Of a stretch of DNA of 60,843 nucleotides, positions 16,564 through 25,640 are shown one piece after another. Origin of the DNA: an uncultured Coprococcus sp. (GTDB lineage: Bacteria > Bacillota > Clostridia > Lachnospirales > Lachnospiraceae). The notes beneath the pieces are model-generated. The model did no database searches, was not told where the DNA came from, and saw only the letters and a list, made by a program, of their open reading frames with translations. Location of the stretch: NCBI GenBank assembly GCA_900548215.1, contig URJI01000004.1:1-60843 (forward strand). Reading direction: 5' to 3'. The first letter of the stretch is position 1; each line of letters begins with the position of its first letter. Both the position numbers and the translations under genes were made by a program.

Positions 16564-17292
16564 ATGAATTTTTATATTTTGACACTTTTCCCTGAGATGG
16601 TTATGAACGGACTTTCAACTAGCATAACAGGCAGGGCTATGGAATCTGGAAAGCTTCACATTGAGGCGATAAATATAAGAGATTATACAGAGGACAAGCA
16701 CAATCATGTGGATGATTATCCTTATGGTGGCGGTGCTGGAATGGTCATGCAGGCGCAGCCTGTGTATGATGCATATACGGCTCTGGTGGAGAGACTTGGC
16801 AGAAAACCGTGGGTCATATATATGACGCCGCAGGGAAGAACATTTAACCAGGGTATTGCACAGGAACTCTCTGAGAAAGAGGATATAGTGCTGCTCTGTG
16901 GACATTACGAGGGAATTGATGAGAGAGTTCTGGAGATGATAGTTGATGACTATATGTCCATCGGGGATTTTGTCCTTACGGGAGGTGAGCTTCCGGCTAT
17001 GGCTATAGTCGATGCTGTGTCGCGTCTTGTGCCAGGGGTTCTGAACAATGAAGACAGCGCTGAGATTGAGACATTCTATAATAATCTGCTTGAATATCCA
17101 CAGTACACCAGACCGCCTGAATTTATGGGCAGGAGGGTTCCTGATGTATTGCTTTCGGGTAACCACAAACTTATAAATGAGTGGAGACTTGAGCAGTCTA
17201 TCGCCCGAACGAAGGAGCATAGACCTGATATGTACGAAAAATACATAGCAGAGAATCCCCCTAAGGAGAAGAAAAAACGTAGATGCTGGTAA
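16564..17292 (+). CDS. trmD: tRNA (guanine-N1)-methyltransferase TrmD
   Basis: Methylates G37 of tRNAs with S-adenosylmethionine, preventing +1 frameshifts. The SPOUT trefoil-knot fold is shown by VLLCGHYEGIDERV and by ISIGDF-like YMSIGDFVLTGGELPAM; the C-terminal DNA/RNA-binding part includes LEYPQYTRPPEFMGRRVPDV and LSGNH. The length of 242 aa is normal. The gene ends the conserved ribosome-maturation block; downstream there is a REP-like repeat field rather than rplS, which often follows in Firmicutes. Confidence 0.97.
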   Translation: MNFYILTLFPEMVMNGLSTSITGRAMESGKLHIEAINIRDYTEDKHNHVDDYPYGGGAGMVMQAQPVYDAYTALVERLGRKPWVIYMTPQGRTFNQGIAQELSEKEDIVLLCGHYEGIDERVLEMIVDDYMSIGDFVLTGGELPAMAIVDAVSRLVPGVLNNEDSAEIETFYNNLLEYPQYTRPPEFMGRRVPDVLLSGNHKLINEWRLEQSIARTKEHRPDMYEKYIAENPPKEKKKRRCW

Positions 17293-17297
17293 GCGAT

Positions 17298-17458
17298 GGG
17301 GTCAGGCCCTTTGGATAGATGCGGAATTGCAAGTGCTCGTAGACCGCATAAATATAAGCTTTTTTACTATAAGGGGTCAGGCACCTTTGGATATTGTTCC
17401 TTTGAGCAGGGATGTAGACAAGGGGCCTGACCCCCAATGTGTGCAGGGGCCTGACCCC
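17298..17458. repeat. REP-like palindrome cluster (GGGGTCAGGCCCC family)
   Basis: Four copies of a 12-13-base GC-rich motif: GGGGTCAGGCCC (17298-17309) and GGGGTCAGGCACC (17373-17385) in forward orientation, then GGGGCCTGACCCC at 17422-17434 and 17446-17458 in reverse orientation. The forward copies are followed by TTTGGATA. Head-to-head arrangement and palindromic nature resemble REP/BIME elements mobilised by RAYT (Y1) transposases. No such transposase gene lies in the window. Confidence 0.75.
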
Positions 17459-17517
17459 GATGCCCCCCGATGTGTGATTCAAAATGTGGGTAGAAGTTAT
17501 ATATATGGGTTGCCACC

Positions 17518-17580
17518 TATACCATGGGAGTGGTATACTGAATTATGGCAGAACACGACAGGATTCGTGTTCTGCCATAA
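17518..17580. other. Two adjacent hairpins between trmD and the lipoprotein gene
   Basis: First hairpin: TATACCA/TGGTATA (17518-17537) with a 6-base loop. Second: a perfect 16-bp stem with arms TTATGGCAGAACACGA (17543-17558) and its complement (17565-17580) around CAGGAT. No U-run follows, so this is more like a structured mRNA end or an element belonging to the REP-like cluster. With the repeats it fills the gene-free stretch 17293-17659; I see no other gene there. Confidence 0.7.
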
Positions 17581-17659
17581 CCATGTAGATTGTTCTGCAG
17601 GACATTTTTATGTGACAGACGGGCATGAGAACAATGAGATGACAAGGAGATACGAGATT

Positions 17660-18340
17660 ATGAGACGCAGATTTTTAGTTACAATGATGGCACTTGCAAT
17701 GGCATTTTCACTCACGGCATGTGGTGGCAAGAAGGATGACACTGAGACAACGGCTACTACTGAGGCCGCATCAGAGGTCAAGGATGAGCTTATCCAGTTT
17801 GTCGGCACAGACATTCCGAAGGTGGAGACAGAAGAGGCAGAGATCATGACAAAGTACAATGCATATTTTGCTGAGGGTACAACCATTGATACGGACGCTC
17901 TTCTCAAGGATCTGACAGACAATCTGCTTCCAAAGTATAAGACATTCCTTTCAGATATAGAGGCTATAAGCCTGAAGACAGATGAGGTCAAGGATCTGAG
18001 AGACAAATATTTTGACGCCATGAACACACAGTATCAGGCACTTCAGAAGGTAGAGACTGCGATCAAGGACAAGGATAAGGATGTTCAGACTGAGGCACAG
18101 AAGCTTCTCTCAGATGCCCAGAGTAAGTATACAGCATACAATGATGCGGTATATGCACTGGCACAGCAGGAGAACGTGACACTTAAGGGAGAGATGGCAA
18201 CCACAGCAACGACAGAGGCTGGCAGCACAACAGAGGCGAACACAGAAGCCATAGATCCGAATGAGGAGCTCGTTGATGACACTGTAACATCTGAGACAGA
18301 TACAGCAGCAGATTCTGACACTGAGGCAGATGCTGAGTAG
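17660..18340 (+). CDS. Secreted lipoprotein of unknown function
   Basis: A 226-residue predicted lipoprotein. The signal peptide is short and basic (MRRRF), with a hydrophobic core and the lipobox LTAC followed by GG, so the mature protein would be anchored by its lipidated Cys. A Thr/Glu-rich linker follows, then a helical region with heptad-like Leu/Lys/Asp spacing (about residues 50-165), and finally another Thr/Glu/Asp-rich low-complexity tail. ATG 17660 has AAGGAGAT upstream and fits the signal peptide; the open frame extends over the repeat field but is unlikely to be translated. No enzymatic motif is visible. Confidence 0.85.
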   Translation: MRRRFLVTMMALAMAFSLTACGGKKDDTETTATTEAASEVKDELIQFVGTDIPKVETEEAEIMTKYNAYFAEGTTIDTDALLKDLTDNLLPKYKTFLSDIEAISLKTDEVKDLRDKYFDAMNTQYQALQKVETAIKDKDKDVQTEAQKLLSDAQSKYTAYNDAVYALAQQENVTLKGEMATTATTEAGSTTEANTEAIDPNEELVDDTVTSETDTAADSDTEADAE

Positions 18341-18374
18341 AAAGTAAAAAGATAGAATAGTATATAATATATAG

Positions 18375-18409
18375 ATTCAGGCAGTAAGTGATCTTGCTGC
18401 CTGAATTTT
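18375..18409 (+). terminator. Intrinsic terminator after the lipoprotein gene
   Basis: Arms ATTCAGGCAG (18375-18384) and CTGCCTGAAT (18397-18406), followed by TTTTATAT. The inner bases AAG/CTT extend the stem. Confidence 0.85.
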
Positions 18410-18490
18410 ATATAGTCAATTCACATTTTATACAAATTTGGATGTTATATTGTAAAAAGTTGGATAGAAATATATGTGCGGAGGTATATT

Positions 18491-19168
18491 ATGGATGCGA
18501 TAAAGGTATTGATGGTTGATGATGAGAGCAGAATGCGAAAGCTTGTGAAAGATTTCCTGACAAGGGATGGTTACACCGTTCTTGAGGCCGGAGACGGAGA
18601 GCAGGCACTTGATATATTTATGAATGATAAGAATATCTCCCTTGTTATACTTGATGTCATGATGCCGAAGATGGACGGATGGGAGACCCTCAAGGAGATT
18701 AGAAAATTCTCCCAGGTGCCAGTCATCATGCTCACTGCAAAGGCTGATGAGAGAGATGAGCTTATGGGATTTGATCTGGGCGTTGATGAGTACGTGACCA
18801 AGCCTTTCAGCCCGAAGATCCTCATGGCGAGAGTAGCTGCTATCTTAAGACGTACATCGGATGCGGCATCTGATGAGAAACTTGTGGCTGGTGGAATCGA
18901 GATGGATCTTGCAGCTCATGTTGTAACCATAGATGGCAAACCTATTGAACTCAGCTTTAAAGAATTTGAGCTGCTTCAGTATTTCATAGTCAACAAGGGG
19001 GTTGCTCTTTCCAGAGAAAAGATCCTGAACAATGTATGGAACTACGACTATTTTGGAGACGCCAGAACCATAGATACCCATGTCAAGAAGCTCAGAAACA
19101 AGATGGGAGACAAGGGCGAATATATAAAGACAATCTGGGGTATGGGCTACAAATTTGAGGTGGAATAA
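18491..19168 (+). CDS. OmpR-family response regulator
   Basis: A 225-residue DNA-binding response regulator. The receiver domain has MVDDESRMRKL, phosphorylatable Asp near residue 55 (VILDVMMPKMDGWE), LTAKADERDEL and VTKPFSPKIL. The C-terminal winged helix ends with RTIDTHVKKLRNKMGDKG and TIWGMGYKF, as in the OmpR/PhoB class. ATG 18491 follows GGAGGTATATT. The stop codon overlaps the start of the histidine kinase gene (TAATG), so the two are a coupled two-component system. The signal is unknown. Confidence 0.93.
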   Translation: MDAIKVLMVDDESRMRKLVKDFLTRDGYTVLEAGDGEQALDIFMNDKNISLVILDVMMPKMDGWETLKEIRKFSQVPVIMLTAKADERDELMGFDLGVDEYVTKPFSPKILMARVAAILRRTSDAASDEKLVAGGIEMDLAAHVVTIDGKPIELSFKEFELLQYFIVNKGVALSREKILNNVWNYDYFGDARTIDTHVKKLRNKMGDKGEYIKTIWGMGYKFEVE

Positions 19169-20790
19169 TGAAATCATCTATCAGATCATCCATAAGGACG
19201 AAGATAACTTTCAGCCTGGCAGCGATAATCATATGTATGATAGTTATGTCGTGTGCAATAACGTTTTTGTTTATCAAGAGATATTATTATAATAGTATGG
19301 AGAAGATGCTCCTTACTACATACAACTCCTGTAATGCTCTTTTTGGCGATGATGACGATGTGGATGCCAGATCACTGACAAATGATGTAGTGAACGAGTC
19401 AGGTGCCATGATATTCATATTTGACAGCGAGAACATGAAAGTCTATACCACTGTCAATGAGGAGGCGGCAGTGTATAACAATCTGTCGTTCATAGCAGAT
19501 TATTTCAAATACAGTGGCGGTAAGAATGATAACAATTCAAAGATAAAGAGAAAGCAGATAGAAAAGACAGACAAATATGACATACAGATAACTAACGATA
19601 AGAATACAGGTTCAAGCTATTATGATATAGTTGGATTCCTTGACAACGGCTTCGTGGTTATTATACGTAAGCCTATATCAAGTGTAGATTCCACAATTGT
19701 TACGTCCATCAAATTCTTCTTGTTGGTATTTTCTGCTGTGGCACTGCTGGGATTTGTCATGACGTATTTCTTCAGCAATTCATTTGCAAAACCAATCAAG
19801 AAGATGGCCGCCATAGCCAACAGGATGGCACAGCTGGATCTGGATGTGAAGGTAGAATATCCGGAGAACGACGAGATTGGTGAGCTTGCTGACAGTATGA
19901 ATGAGATGTCATATCAGTTAAAGAATACTCTGACAGAGCTCCAGGAGGCAAATGCGAAGCTGCAGACAGATATCGATGAGAAAGTTCAGATAGATGAGAT
20001 GCGTAAGGAGTTCCTGTCCCATGTGTCACATGAGCTCAAGACTCCGATTGCCCTGATACAGGGATATGCAGAGGGACTCAAGGATAATGTCATAGATGAC
20101 GAGGAGAGCAAAGAGTTTTACTGCGATGTCATCCTCGATGAGGCCGGCAAGATGAATAAGCTTGTAAGGCAGCTGCTTGATCTGAATGAACTTGAATTTG
20201 GTGTTGACAGGGTTCATCCGGTGGTATTTGACATAGATGCTCTTATTAAGAATGTTGTCGATTCCTCGTCAATTCTGGTTGAACAAAACCATGCCAATGT
20301 TGAACTTGATAAGTCGATTGAAGATGTGTGCAATGTGTATGCCGACGAATTTATGATAGAGCAGGTATTTACAAATTACTTCACAAATGCACTACATTAC
20401 TGCACGGATGGCGGTAAGGTCAGAATATGGACAGCGAGTATGGATTATGACCAGCCGAAAAAGACGGATGATGGCCTTGTAACAGGAAACTTACGAGTAT
20501 TTGTATATGATGAAGGTCCGAATATACCGGCGGATGAGCTTGATAAGGTATTTATTAAGTTTTACAAGGTTGATAAGGCCAGAACCAGAGAGTACGGTGG
20601 AAGCGGCATCGGACTTTCTATAGTTGCTGCGTCCATGGCGGCTCACAACAAGAATTATGGTGTTTATAACGTAGAAGATGGAGTGGTATTTTACTTCGAC
20701 CTGGACATCATAAAGGAGAATGAAAGTGAACCGGAAATGATACATGAGAGAAACATAGAAAGTACATCAGATAACGCATCAGAGCAATAA
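19168..20790 (+). CDS. Sensor histidine kinase
   Basis: Membrane kinase of 540 residues paired with the preceding regulator. Membrane helices lie at about residues 11-33 and 178-200 and enclose an extracytoplasmic domain of ~145 residues. A HAMP segment follows (FAKPIKKMAAIANRMAQLDL), then HisKA with phospho-acceptor His near residue 288 (HVSHELKTPIALIQGYAEGL) and the HATPase domain (N box FTNYFTNALHYC, G boxes VYDEGPNIP and YGGSGIGLSI). The C-terminal tail is acidic and Ser-rich. A terminator follows. Confidence 0.93.
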   Translation: MKSSIRSSIRTKITFSLAAIIICMIVMSCAITFLFIKRYYYNSMEKMLLTTYNSCNALFGDDDDVDARSLTNDVVNESGAMIFIFDSENMKVYTTVNEEAAVYNNLSFIADYFKYSGGKNDNNSKIKRKQIEKTDKYDIQITNDKNTGSSYYDIVGFLDNGFVVIIRKPISSVDSTIVTSIKFFLLVFSAVALLGFVMTYFFSNSFAKPIKKMAAIANRMAQLDLDVKVEYPENDEIGELADSMNEMSYQLKNTLTELQEANAKLQTDIDEKVQIDEMRKEFLSHVSHELKTPIALIQGYAEGLKDNVIDDEESKEFYCDVILDEAGKMNKLVRQLLDLNELEFGVDRVHPVVFDIDALIKNVVDSSSILVEQNHANVELDKSIEDVCNVYADEFMIEQVFTNYFTNALHYCTDGGKVRIWTASMDYDQPKKTDDGLVTGNLRVFVYDEGPNIPADELDKVFIKFYKVDKARTREYGGSGIGLSIVAASMAAHNKNYGVYNVEDGVVFYFDLDIIKENESEPEMIHERNIESTSDNASEQ

Positions 20791-20802
20791 ATGCTTTGCA
20801 AG

Positions 20803-20842
20803 AAGGAAACTTTTAGGCTATAATTCTAGGGGTTTCCTTTAT
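20803..20842 (+). terminator. Intrinsic terminator after the two-component operon
   Basis: Arms AAGGAAAC (20803-20810) and GTTTCCTT (20832-20839) continue inwards through weak pairs (TTTTAG/CTAGGG). A short T-rich run follows. Confidence 0.7.
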
Positions 20843-20992
20843 TTGTTGTATTTTCAATAGCACAAATAAAGGTTAAGTAAAAAAATACGCATCTGACATG
20901 ATAAGGTTGGTGCTATGCGAGCTGCATGATACGGTGGGATAAACTTAGAAAATCTGGCAGCTGCAAATATATTTATAAAATGGGAGAAGATT

Positions 20993-22894
20993 ATGTCATA
21001 CAGTGCAAAAAATATTGAGGTGTTAAAGGGACTTGAGCCGGTAAGACTGAGACCAGGAATGTACATCGGTAACACAGGGCGAAGCGGACTGAATCACCTC
21101 ATACAGGAGCTTATAGACAACTCGGTGGATGAGCATCTGGCGGGATATTGCAACAACATATGGGTGAGCATCAATGAGGATGGATCGGCAACGGTTTCTG
21201 ACGATGGACGAGGTGTTCCGGTTGATATCCACGAGCAGGAGGGCATTCCTGCGGAGCGTGTTGTATACACAGTATTGCATGCAGGTGGTAAGTTCAACAG
21301 TTCAACTTATAAGATAAGCGGTGGACTCCACGGAGTAGGTTCTGCCGTTGTAAATGCACTGTCCAACAAGCTTATAGTGGATGTTGCCAGGGATGGATAC
21401 CTCTATCACGATACATATGAGAAGGGAATACCGACAACTGAGCTGGTTGACGGTATGCTCCCAAAGACAAAACTTAAGGAAAAGAGAACCGGTACGACGG
21501 TTACACTCTATCCTGATGATACAATATTTGAGACAGTAAAGTTCAAGGCAGATGCCATCAAGCAGAGGATCAAGGAGACTGCATATCTGAATCCGAATCT
21601 TACAATTACATTCCAGAACAAGAGGGACGGTGAGGAGCCTATAGTATTCCATCAGCCGGGAGGTCTTTCAGCATTTGTTGAGGATATATCCCAGGGACTC
21701 ACGCATACATCACCGGTTGTCGCCATATCCGGTGAGAAGGACGGAATCGCCGCTGATATCGTATTTTTGATGACGGAGGACGGCGAGGAGAATATCATAG
21801 GATTTACAAATAATATCACGAATCCTGAAGGCGGAACCCATGTGACGGGATTCAAGTCAGCATTTGCCAAGCTTATCAATAATTATGCAAGAAATGAGCT
21901 TGGAGTTTTGAAGGAGAAAGATTCCAACCTGACAGGTGCAGACATAAGATCTGGCATGCAGGCAATCATATCCGTGAAGCATCCGGATCCTCAGTTCGAG
22001 GGACAGACCAAGACAAAGCTTTCAAATACGGATGTGTCAAAGGCTGTTGACGATATCGTGAAGGAACAGCTTACAGTTTATTTTGACAGAAATTATGATG
22101 TGCTGAAGGATATAGTGGACAGAGCGGTGGCGCTCTCCAAGAGAAAGGCGCTTGAGAAGTCCAAGATCAACATCAACAAATTCTCATTTGAGGGAAATGG
22201 CAAGCTTGCAAAGCAGGAGTCCTCAGATTCTTCCAAATGTGAGATATTCATAGTCGAGGGAGATTCGGCGGGAGGCTCAGCCAAGACCGCGAGAAACAGA
22301 AAGTATCAGGCAATACTTCCACTTAGAGGTAAGATACTCAACGTGGAGAAGAAGCCTGTTGCAAAGGTGCTTGAGAATGCCGAGATAAAAGCGCTCATCA
22401 ATGCATTTGGCTGTGGCTTCATGCAGGGCTATGGCAACGATTTTGACATAAGTAAGCTGAACTATGATAAGATAATCATCATGACGGATGCCGATGTGGA
22501 CGGTGCCCACATAGCGACACTTCTGCTTACATTCTTCTATAGATTTTATCCTGACCTTATCAGCGAGGGACATATATACATAGCTATTCCGCCTCTCTAC
22601 AGAGTTGGCGAGGGCAAGAATATCAAATATCTGTACTCAGATGATGAGCTTGCAAAGTACAGAAAGACACACACGAACAAGTTCACGATCCAGAGATACA
22701 AGGGACTCGGTGAGATGGACGCAGACCAGCTCTATGAGACGACCATGAATCCGGAGACGAGACTTTTAAAGCAGGTATCAGTGAACAGCCGTATTGAGGC
22801 AAATCAGCTCACACAGACGCTCATGGGAACTGAGGTTGCGCCTAGAAGAGAGTACATAGAGACACACAGTGCGGATGCTGTACTCGATATCTAA
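20993..22894 (+). CDS. parE: Type IIA topoisomerase subunit B (ParE-like)
   Basis: ATPase subunit of a type II topoisomerase, 633 residues. GHKL ATPase motifs are visible: ELIDNSVDEHLAGYC, DDGRGVPVD and SGGLHGVGSAVVNALS. The TOPRIM domain has IVEGDSAGGSAKTARNR and IIMTDADVDGAHI, and the C terminus ends with RYKGLGEMDADQLYETTMNP. The N terminus (VLKGLEPVRLRPGMYIG) and its partner downstream suggest topoisomerase IV, the decatenating enzyme, rather than the gyrase pair usually near dnaA. Sequence alone does not fully settle ParE against a GyrB paralogue. Confidence 0.85.
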   Translation: MSYSAKNIEVLKGLEPVRLRPGMYIGNTGRSGLNHLIQELIDNSVDEHLAGYCNNIWVSINEDGSATVSDDGRGVPVDIHEQEGIPAERVVYTVLHAGGKFNSSTYKISGGLHGVGSAVVNALSNKLIVDVARDGYLYHDTYEKGIPTTELVDGMLPKTKLKEKRTGTTVTLYPDDTIFETVKFKADAIKQRIKETAYLNPNLTITFQNKRDGEEPIVFHQPGGLSAFVEDISQGLTHTSPVVAISGEKDGIAADIVFLMTEDGEENIIGFTNNITNPEGGTHVTGFKSAFAKLINNYARNELGVLKEKDSNLTGADIRSGMQAIISVKHPDPQFEGQTKTKLSNTDVSKAVDDIVKEQLTVYFDRNYDVLKDIVDRAVALSKRKALEKSKININKFSFEGNGKLAKQESSDSSKCEIFIVEGDSAGGSAKTARNRKYQAILPLRGKILNVEKKPVAKVLENAEIKALINAFGCGFMQGYGNDFDISKLNYDKIIIMTDADVDGAHIATLLLTFFYRFYPDLISEGHIYIAIPPLYRVGEGKNIKYLYSDDELAKYRKTHTNKFTIQRYKGLGEMDADQLYETTMNPETRLLKQVSVNSRIEANQLTQTLMGTEVAPRREYIETHSADAVLDI

Positions 22895-22967
22895 GCTTAT
22901 ATAGAGTTATATTTGAAAAATACTGCACAGCGTGTTTTCATAGTTTGTATGATGAAAGGGATAGATC

Positions 22968-25244
22968 ATGTCGGAAAAGATATTAAACGTAGATTATGAG
23001 AGCGAGATGGGACAGTCCTATGTGGACTATTCCATGTCGGTTATAACAGAGAGAGCGCTCCCGGATGTGAGGGATGGATTAAAGCCTGTCCAGAGAAGAA
23101 TACTTTACTCACTGGACGGTCTTGCAGGCTCCGACAAGCCACACAGAAAATGTGCGAGAATAGTTGGAGATACCATGGGTAAATATCATCCACACGGAGA
23201 CAGTTCCATATATGAAGGACTTGTAAATATGGCGCAGAACTGGAAGCTGCCGATACCACTTGTTGACCCACACGGCAACTTTGGTGCGGTGGATGGTTCC
23301 GGTGCGGCTGCCATGCGATACACTGAGGCGCGTATATCCAAGTACACAGAGGATGTGTGTATGAAGGATCTTCCGTTCTTCAAGGATCAGTTCATACCGA
23401 ACTTTGACGGAACGGAGACAGAGCCGACTTTCCTGCCTTTCCAGGTGCCAAATATCCTGGTGAGCGGTTCAACCGGTATCGCCGTAGGTATGGCGACAAA
23501 TATTCCTACACACAATCTAGGTGAGGTCATAGATGCCACAGTTGCATATCTGAATGATCCAGAGATAGAGCTTGAGGATCTGCTTGCGCTCATGCCGGGA
23601 CCTGATTTTGCTACAGGAGGAATCATCAATGCCACACCTGAAGAGCTTTACAATGTATATGCCACAGGACTTGGCAAGATCAAGGTGAGAGGCAAGGTAG
23701 AGGTCAGGGATATCGGATACGGAAGAAAGAGCATCTGTGTCACAGAGCTTCCATATACCATGATCGGAGGCACTGCCAAGTTTCTAGATACTGTTGCAGA
23801 GCTTGTTAGAAACAGAGAGCTTCCAGCGGTCGTGGATATCGCGGACAGAGGAGACAAGAATGGTGAATGCCTGTGTATAGATGTGAAGAAGGGAACTTCT
23901 GACGAGGAGATACAGAACATCATCAATATATTATATAAGAAGGCAGCCCTTGAGGATACATTTGGCGTGAATATCAACTGCATCAACAACGGCAAGCCGG
24001 AGGTCATGGGACTCAAGAAGATACTGAAGGTATACACAGATTTCAAGTACGGTCTGTATGACACGAAGTATAGAAAGCTTCTCGCCCAGCAGGAGGAGAT
24101 CAGGGAGATCAAGATGGGACTCTTGACAGCGGTAGACTGTATAGACCTGATCATAGAGATACTCCGCGGAAGTACAAAGGTTGCAGATGCAAAGGCGTGT
24201 CTCATGCATGGTGATACATCTAATATCAAGTTCAGATTCAAGGGCTCAGAGGCGGATGCGAAGTTCCTGTGTTTCACAGAGAAGCAGGCTGATGCGATAC
24301 TTGCCATGAGACTTCAGAAGCTCATTGGTCTGGAGATCAATGCCTTAAAGAAGGAGCTGGCAGACGCTGAGAAGCTAATCAAGAAGTATACAAGGCTTAT
24401 GGAGTCCAGGGATGCCATGAAGCAGCAGATGATAGATGACATGCTTGAGATAAAGGCAAAGTACGCCATACCTAGAAGAACTCAGATCCATAACTATGGA
24501 ACTGTCGTTGTGAAGAAGGCAGAGGTCGTGGCTACAGATGTGGCTGTACTTCTTGACAGATTCTATTATATCAAGGTCGTTGATGCAAATGTATACGAGA
24601 AGAACATTGAACAGATCACAAAGGATTACAGATTCGCAGTGAAGTGTCAGAATCTTGACAGGATAGCGGTATTTGCCGACAATAATCAGGTGTATACGAT
24701 CAAGGTCGCCGATATCATCAAGCTTCAGGCTAAGAAGAACACCAGCAAGAAGGGCGGTGGAAGCCTCATAGGACGTCTTGCCGACAAGGGAATCCAGGTG
24801 TTTGAGTTCTGCAACATGAACGGTGACGAGAACATTCTGTTCATGGATTGCATAGAGCATTTTGTGACGGACAAGCTGTTGTTCGTGAGCAGGCAGGGAC
24901 TTGCCAAGGTAGTAGACGGTTCCGCATTTGATACCACAAGGCGTGCCGCAAATGCTTCAAAAGTCGGTGATGATATAATTTACATAGGTAAATTCTCTGA
25001 GGGAGATTTTATTATTGCACAGTCAGAAAAAGGATATTACATAAGAGTTGATATCTCCGAGATCCCTGAAAAGGGCAAGGGAGCAGCGGGAGTCAAGCTC
25101 ATCAATTTAGAGGGTGATGATGTCCTTGAGTCGGTATTTGTGGGAAGCACAAAGGATACCTTCAAGGTTGGGGACAACGAGATAATCTTCACCAGAGTTA
25201 AGCCGGGCAAGCGCGGCGGCAAGGGAAGCAAGCTGAGGTTCTAA
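22968..25244 (+). CDS. parC: Type IIA topoisomerase subunit A (ParC-like)
   Basis: DNA breakage-reunion subunit, 758 residues, starting 73 bases after parE. The winged-helix region shows the quinolone-resistance-determining segment KYHPHGDSSIYEGLV, with Ser and Glu at the usual positions, hence no obvious resistance change. The catalytic Tyr lies in the AAMRYTEARI motif near residue 119. The C-terminal beta-pinwheel blades (for example GGGSLIGRLADKG and RRAANASKVGDDII) are present and the protein ends GKRGGKGSKLRF. I do not see a canonical GyrA box (QRRGGKG), which favours ParC. The ribosome binding site is AAAGGGAT. Confidence 0.85.
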   Translation: MSEKILNVDYESEMGQSYVDYSMSVITERALPDVRDGLKPVQRRILYSLDGLAGSDKPHRKCARIVGDTMGKYHPHGDSSIYEGLVNMAQNWKLPIPLVDPHGNFGAVDGSGAAAMRYTEARISKYTEDVCMKDLPFFKDQFIPNFDGTETEPTFLPFQVPNILVSGSTGIAVGMATNIPTHNLGEVIDATVAYLNDPEIELEDLLALMPGPDFATGGIINATPEELYNVYATGLGKIKVRGKVEVRDIGYGRKSICVTELPYTMIGGTAKFLDTVAELVRNRELPAVVDIADRGDKNGECLCIDVKKGTSDEEIQNIINILYKKAALEDTFGVNINCINNGKPEVMGLKKILKVYTDFKYGLYDTKYRKLLAQQEEIREIKMGLLTAVDCIDLIIEILRGSTKVADAKACLMHGDTSNIKFRFKGSEADAKFLCFTEKQADAILAMRLQKLIGLEINALKKELADAEKLIKKYTRLMESRDAMKQQMIDDMLEIKAKYAIPRRTQIHNYGTVVVKKAEVVATDVAVLLDRFYYIKVVDANVYEKNIEQITKDYRFAVKCQNLDRIAVFADNNQVYTIKVADIIKLQAKKNTSKKGGGSLIGRLADKGIQVFEFCNMNGDENILFMDCIEHFVTDKLLFVSRQGLAKVVDGSAFDTTRRAANASKVGDDIIYIGKFSEGDFIIAQSEKGYYIRVDISEIPEKGKGAAGVKLINLEGDDVLESVFVGSTKDTFKVGDNEIIFTRVKPGKRGGKGSKLRF

Positions 25245-25302
25245 GAATTACATGCAAGGACAGAATATCTATTATAGCATAGGCATAAGATAATATAGAT
25301 GC

Positions 25303-25352
25303 TTGACGTACAATTTTCTGTACAGTACAATATAAGTACAGAAAACTGTACA
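25303..25352 (+). promoter_or_regulatory. yefM-yoeB promoter and operator
   Basis: TTGACG (25303-25308) and TACAAT (25326-25331) are 17 bases apart. The core hexamer TGTACA, known from the E. coli yefM-yoeB operator, occurs at 25319-25324 and 25347-25352. A wider inverted repeat, TTTTCTGTAC (25314-25323) against GTACAGAAAA (25336-25345), straddles the -10 box. Repressor binding here should block transcription, as in the E. coli system. Confidence 0.85.
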
Positions 25353-25373
25353 TAAATATGGGGAGGTGTTCTT

Positions 25374-25640
25374 ATGTTAGCTGTTAATTATACAAACTTA
25401 CGCGATAATATGAAAAAGTATATGGATAAAGTTACAGATGATTATGAAACGATGATCGTAACTCGTAAGGATAATAAAAATGTTGTTATGCTGTCCGAGG
25501 AGGCATATAATAACCTGATGGAAAATGTGTATGTAATGGGGGATAAAGCCAATTATGATTGGCTGATGGAATCAAAAGCACAGCTAGAAAAAGGAAACTT
25601 TACTGTTCATGATCTGACGGAGGTATCTGCGGATGAATAA
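25374..25640 (+). CDS. yefM: YefM-type antitoxin (Phd/YefM family)
   Basis: Antitoxin and autorepressor of 88 residues. The N-terminal Phd/YefM DNA-binding domain is recognisable (VNYTNLRDNMKKYMDKVTDD, then MIVTRKDNKNVVMLSEEAYNNL). The C-terminal part is the flexible, acidic toxin-binding segment. Ribosome binding site GGGGAGGTG. The last eight bases overlap the toxin gene, which couples their synthesis. It should bind the TGTACA motifs upstream, weakly alone and strongly with YoeB. Confidence 0.93.
   Translation: MLAVNYTNLRDNMKKYMDKVTDDYETMIVTRKDNKNVVMLSEEAYNNLMENVYVMGDKANYDWLMESKAQLEKGNFTVHDLTEVSADE

Noticed and set aside
23648..24307. Open frame of 219 codons opposite the topoisomerase A gene
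   Set aside because: The plus-strand gene is certain; the minus frame lacks motifs and a start site.
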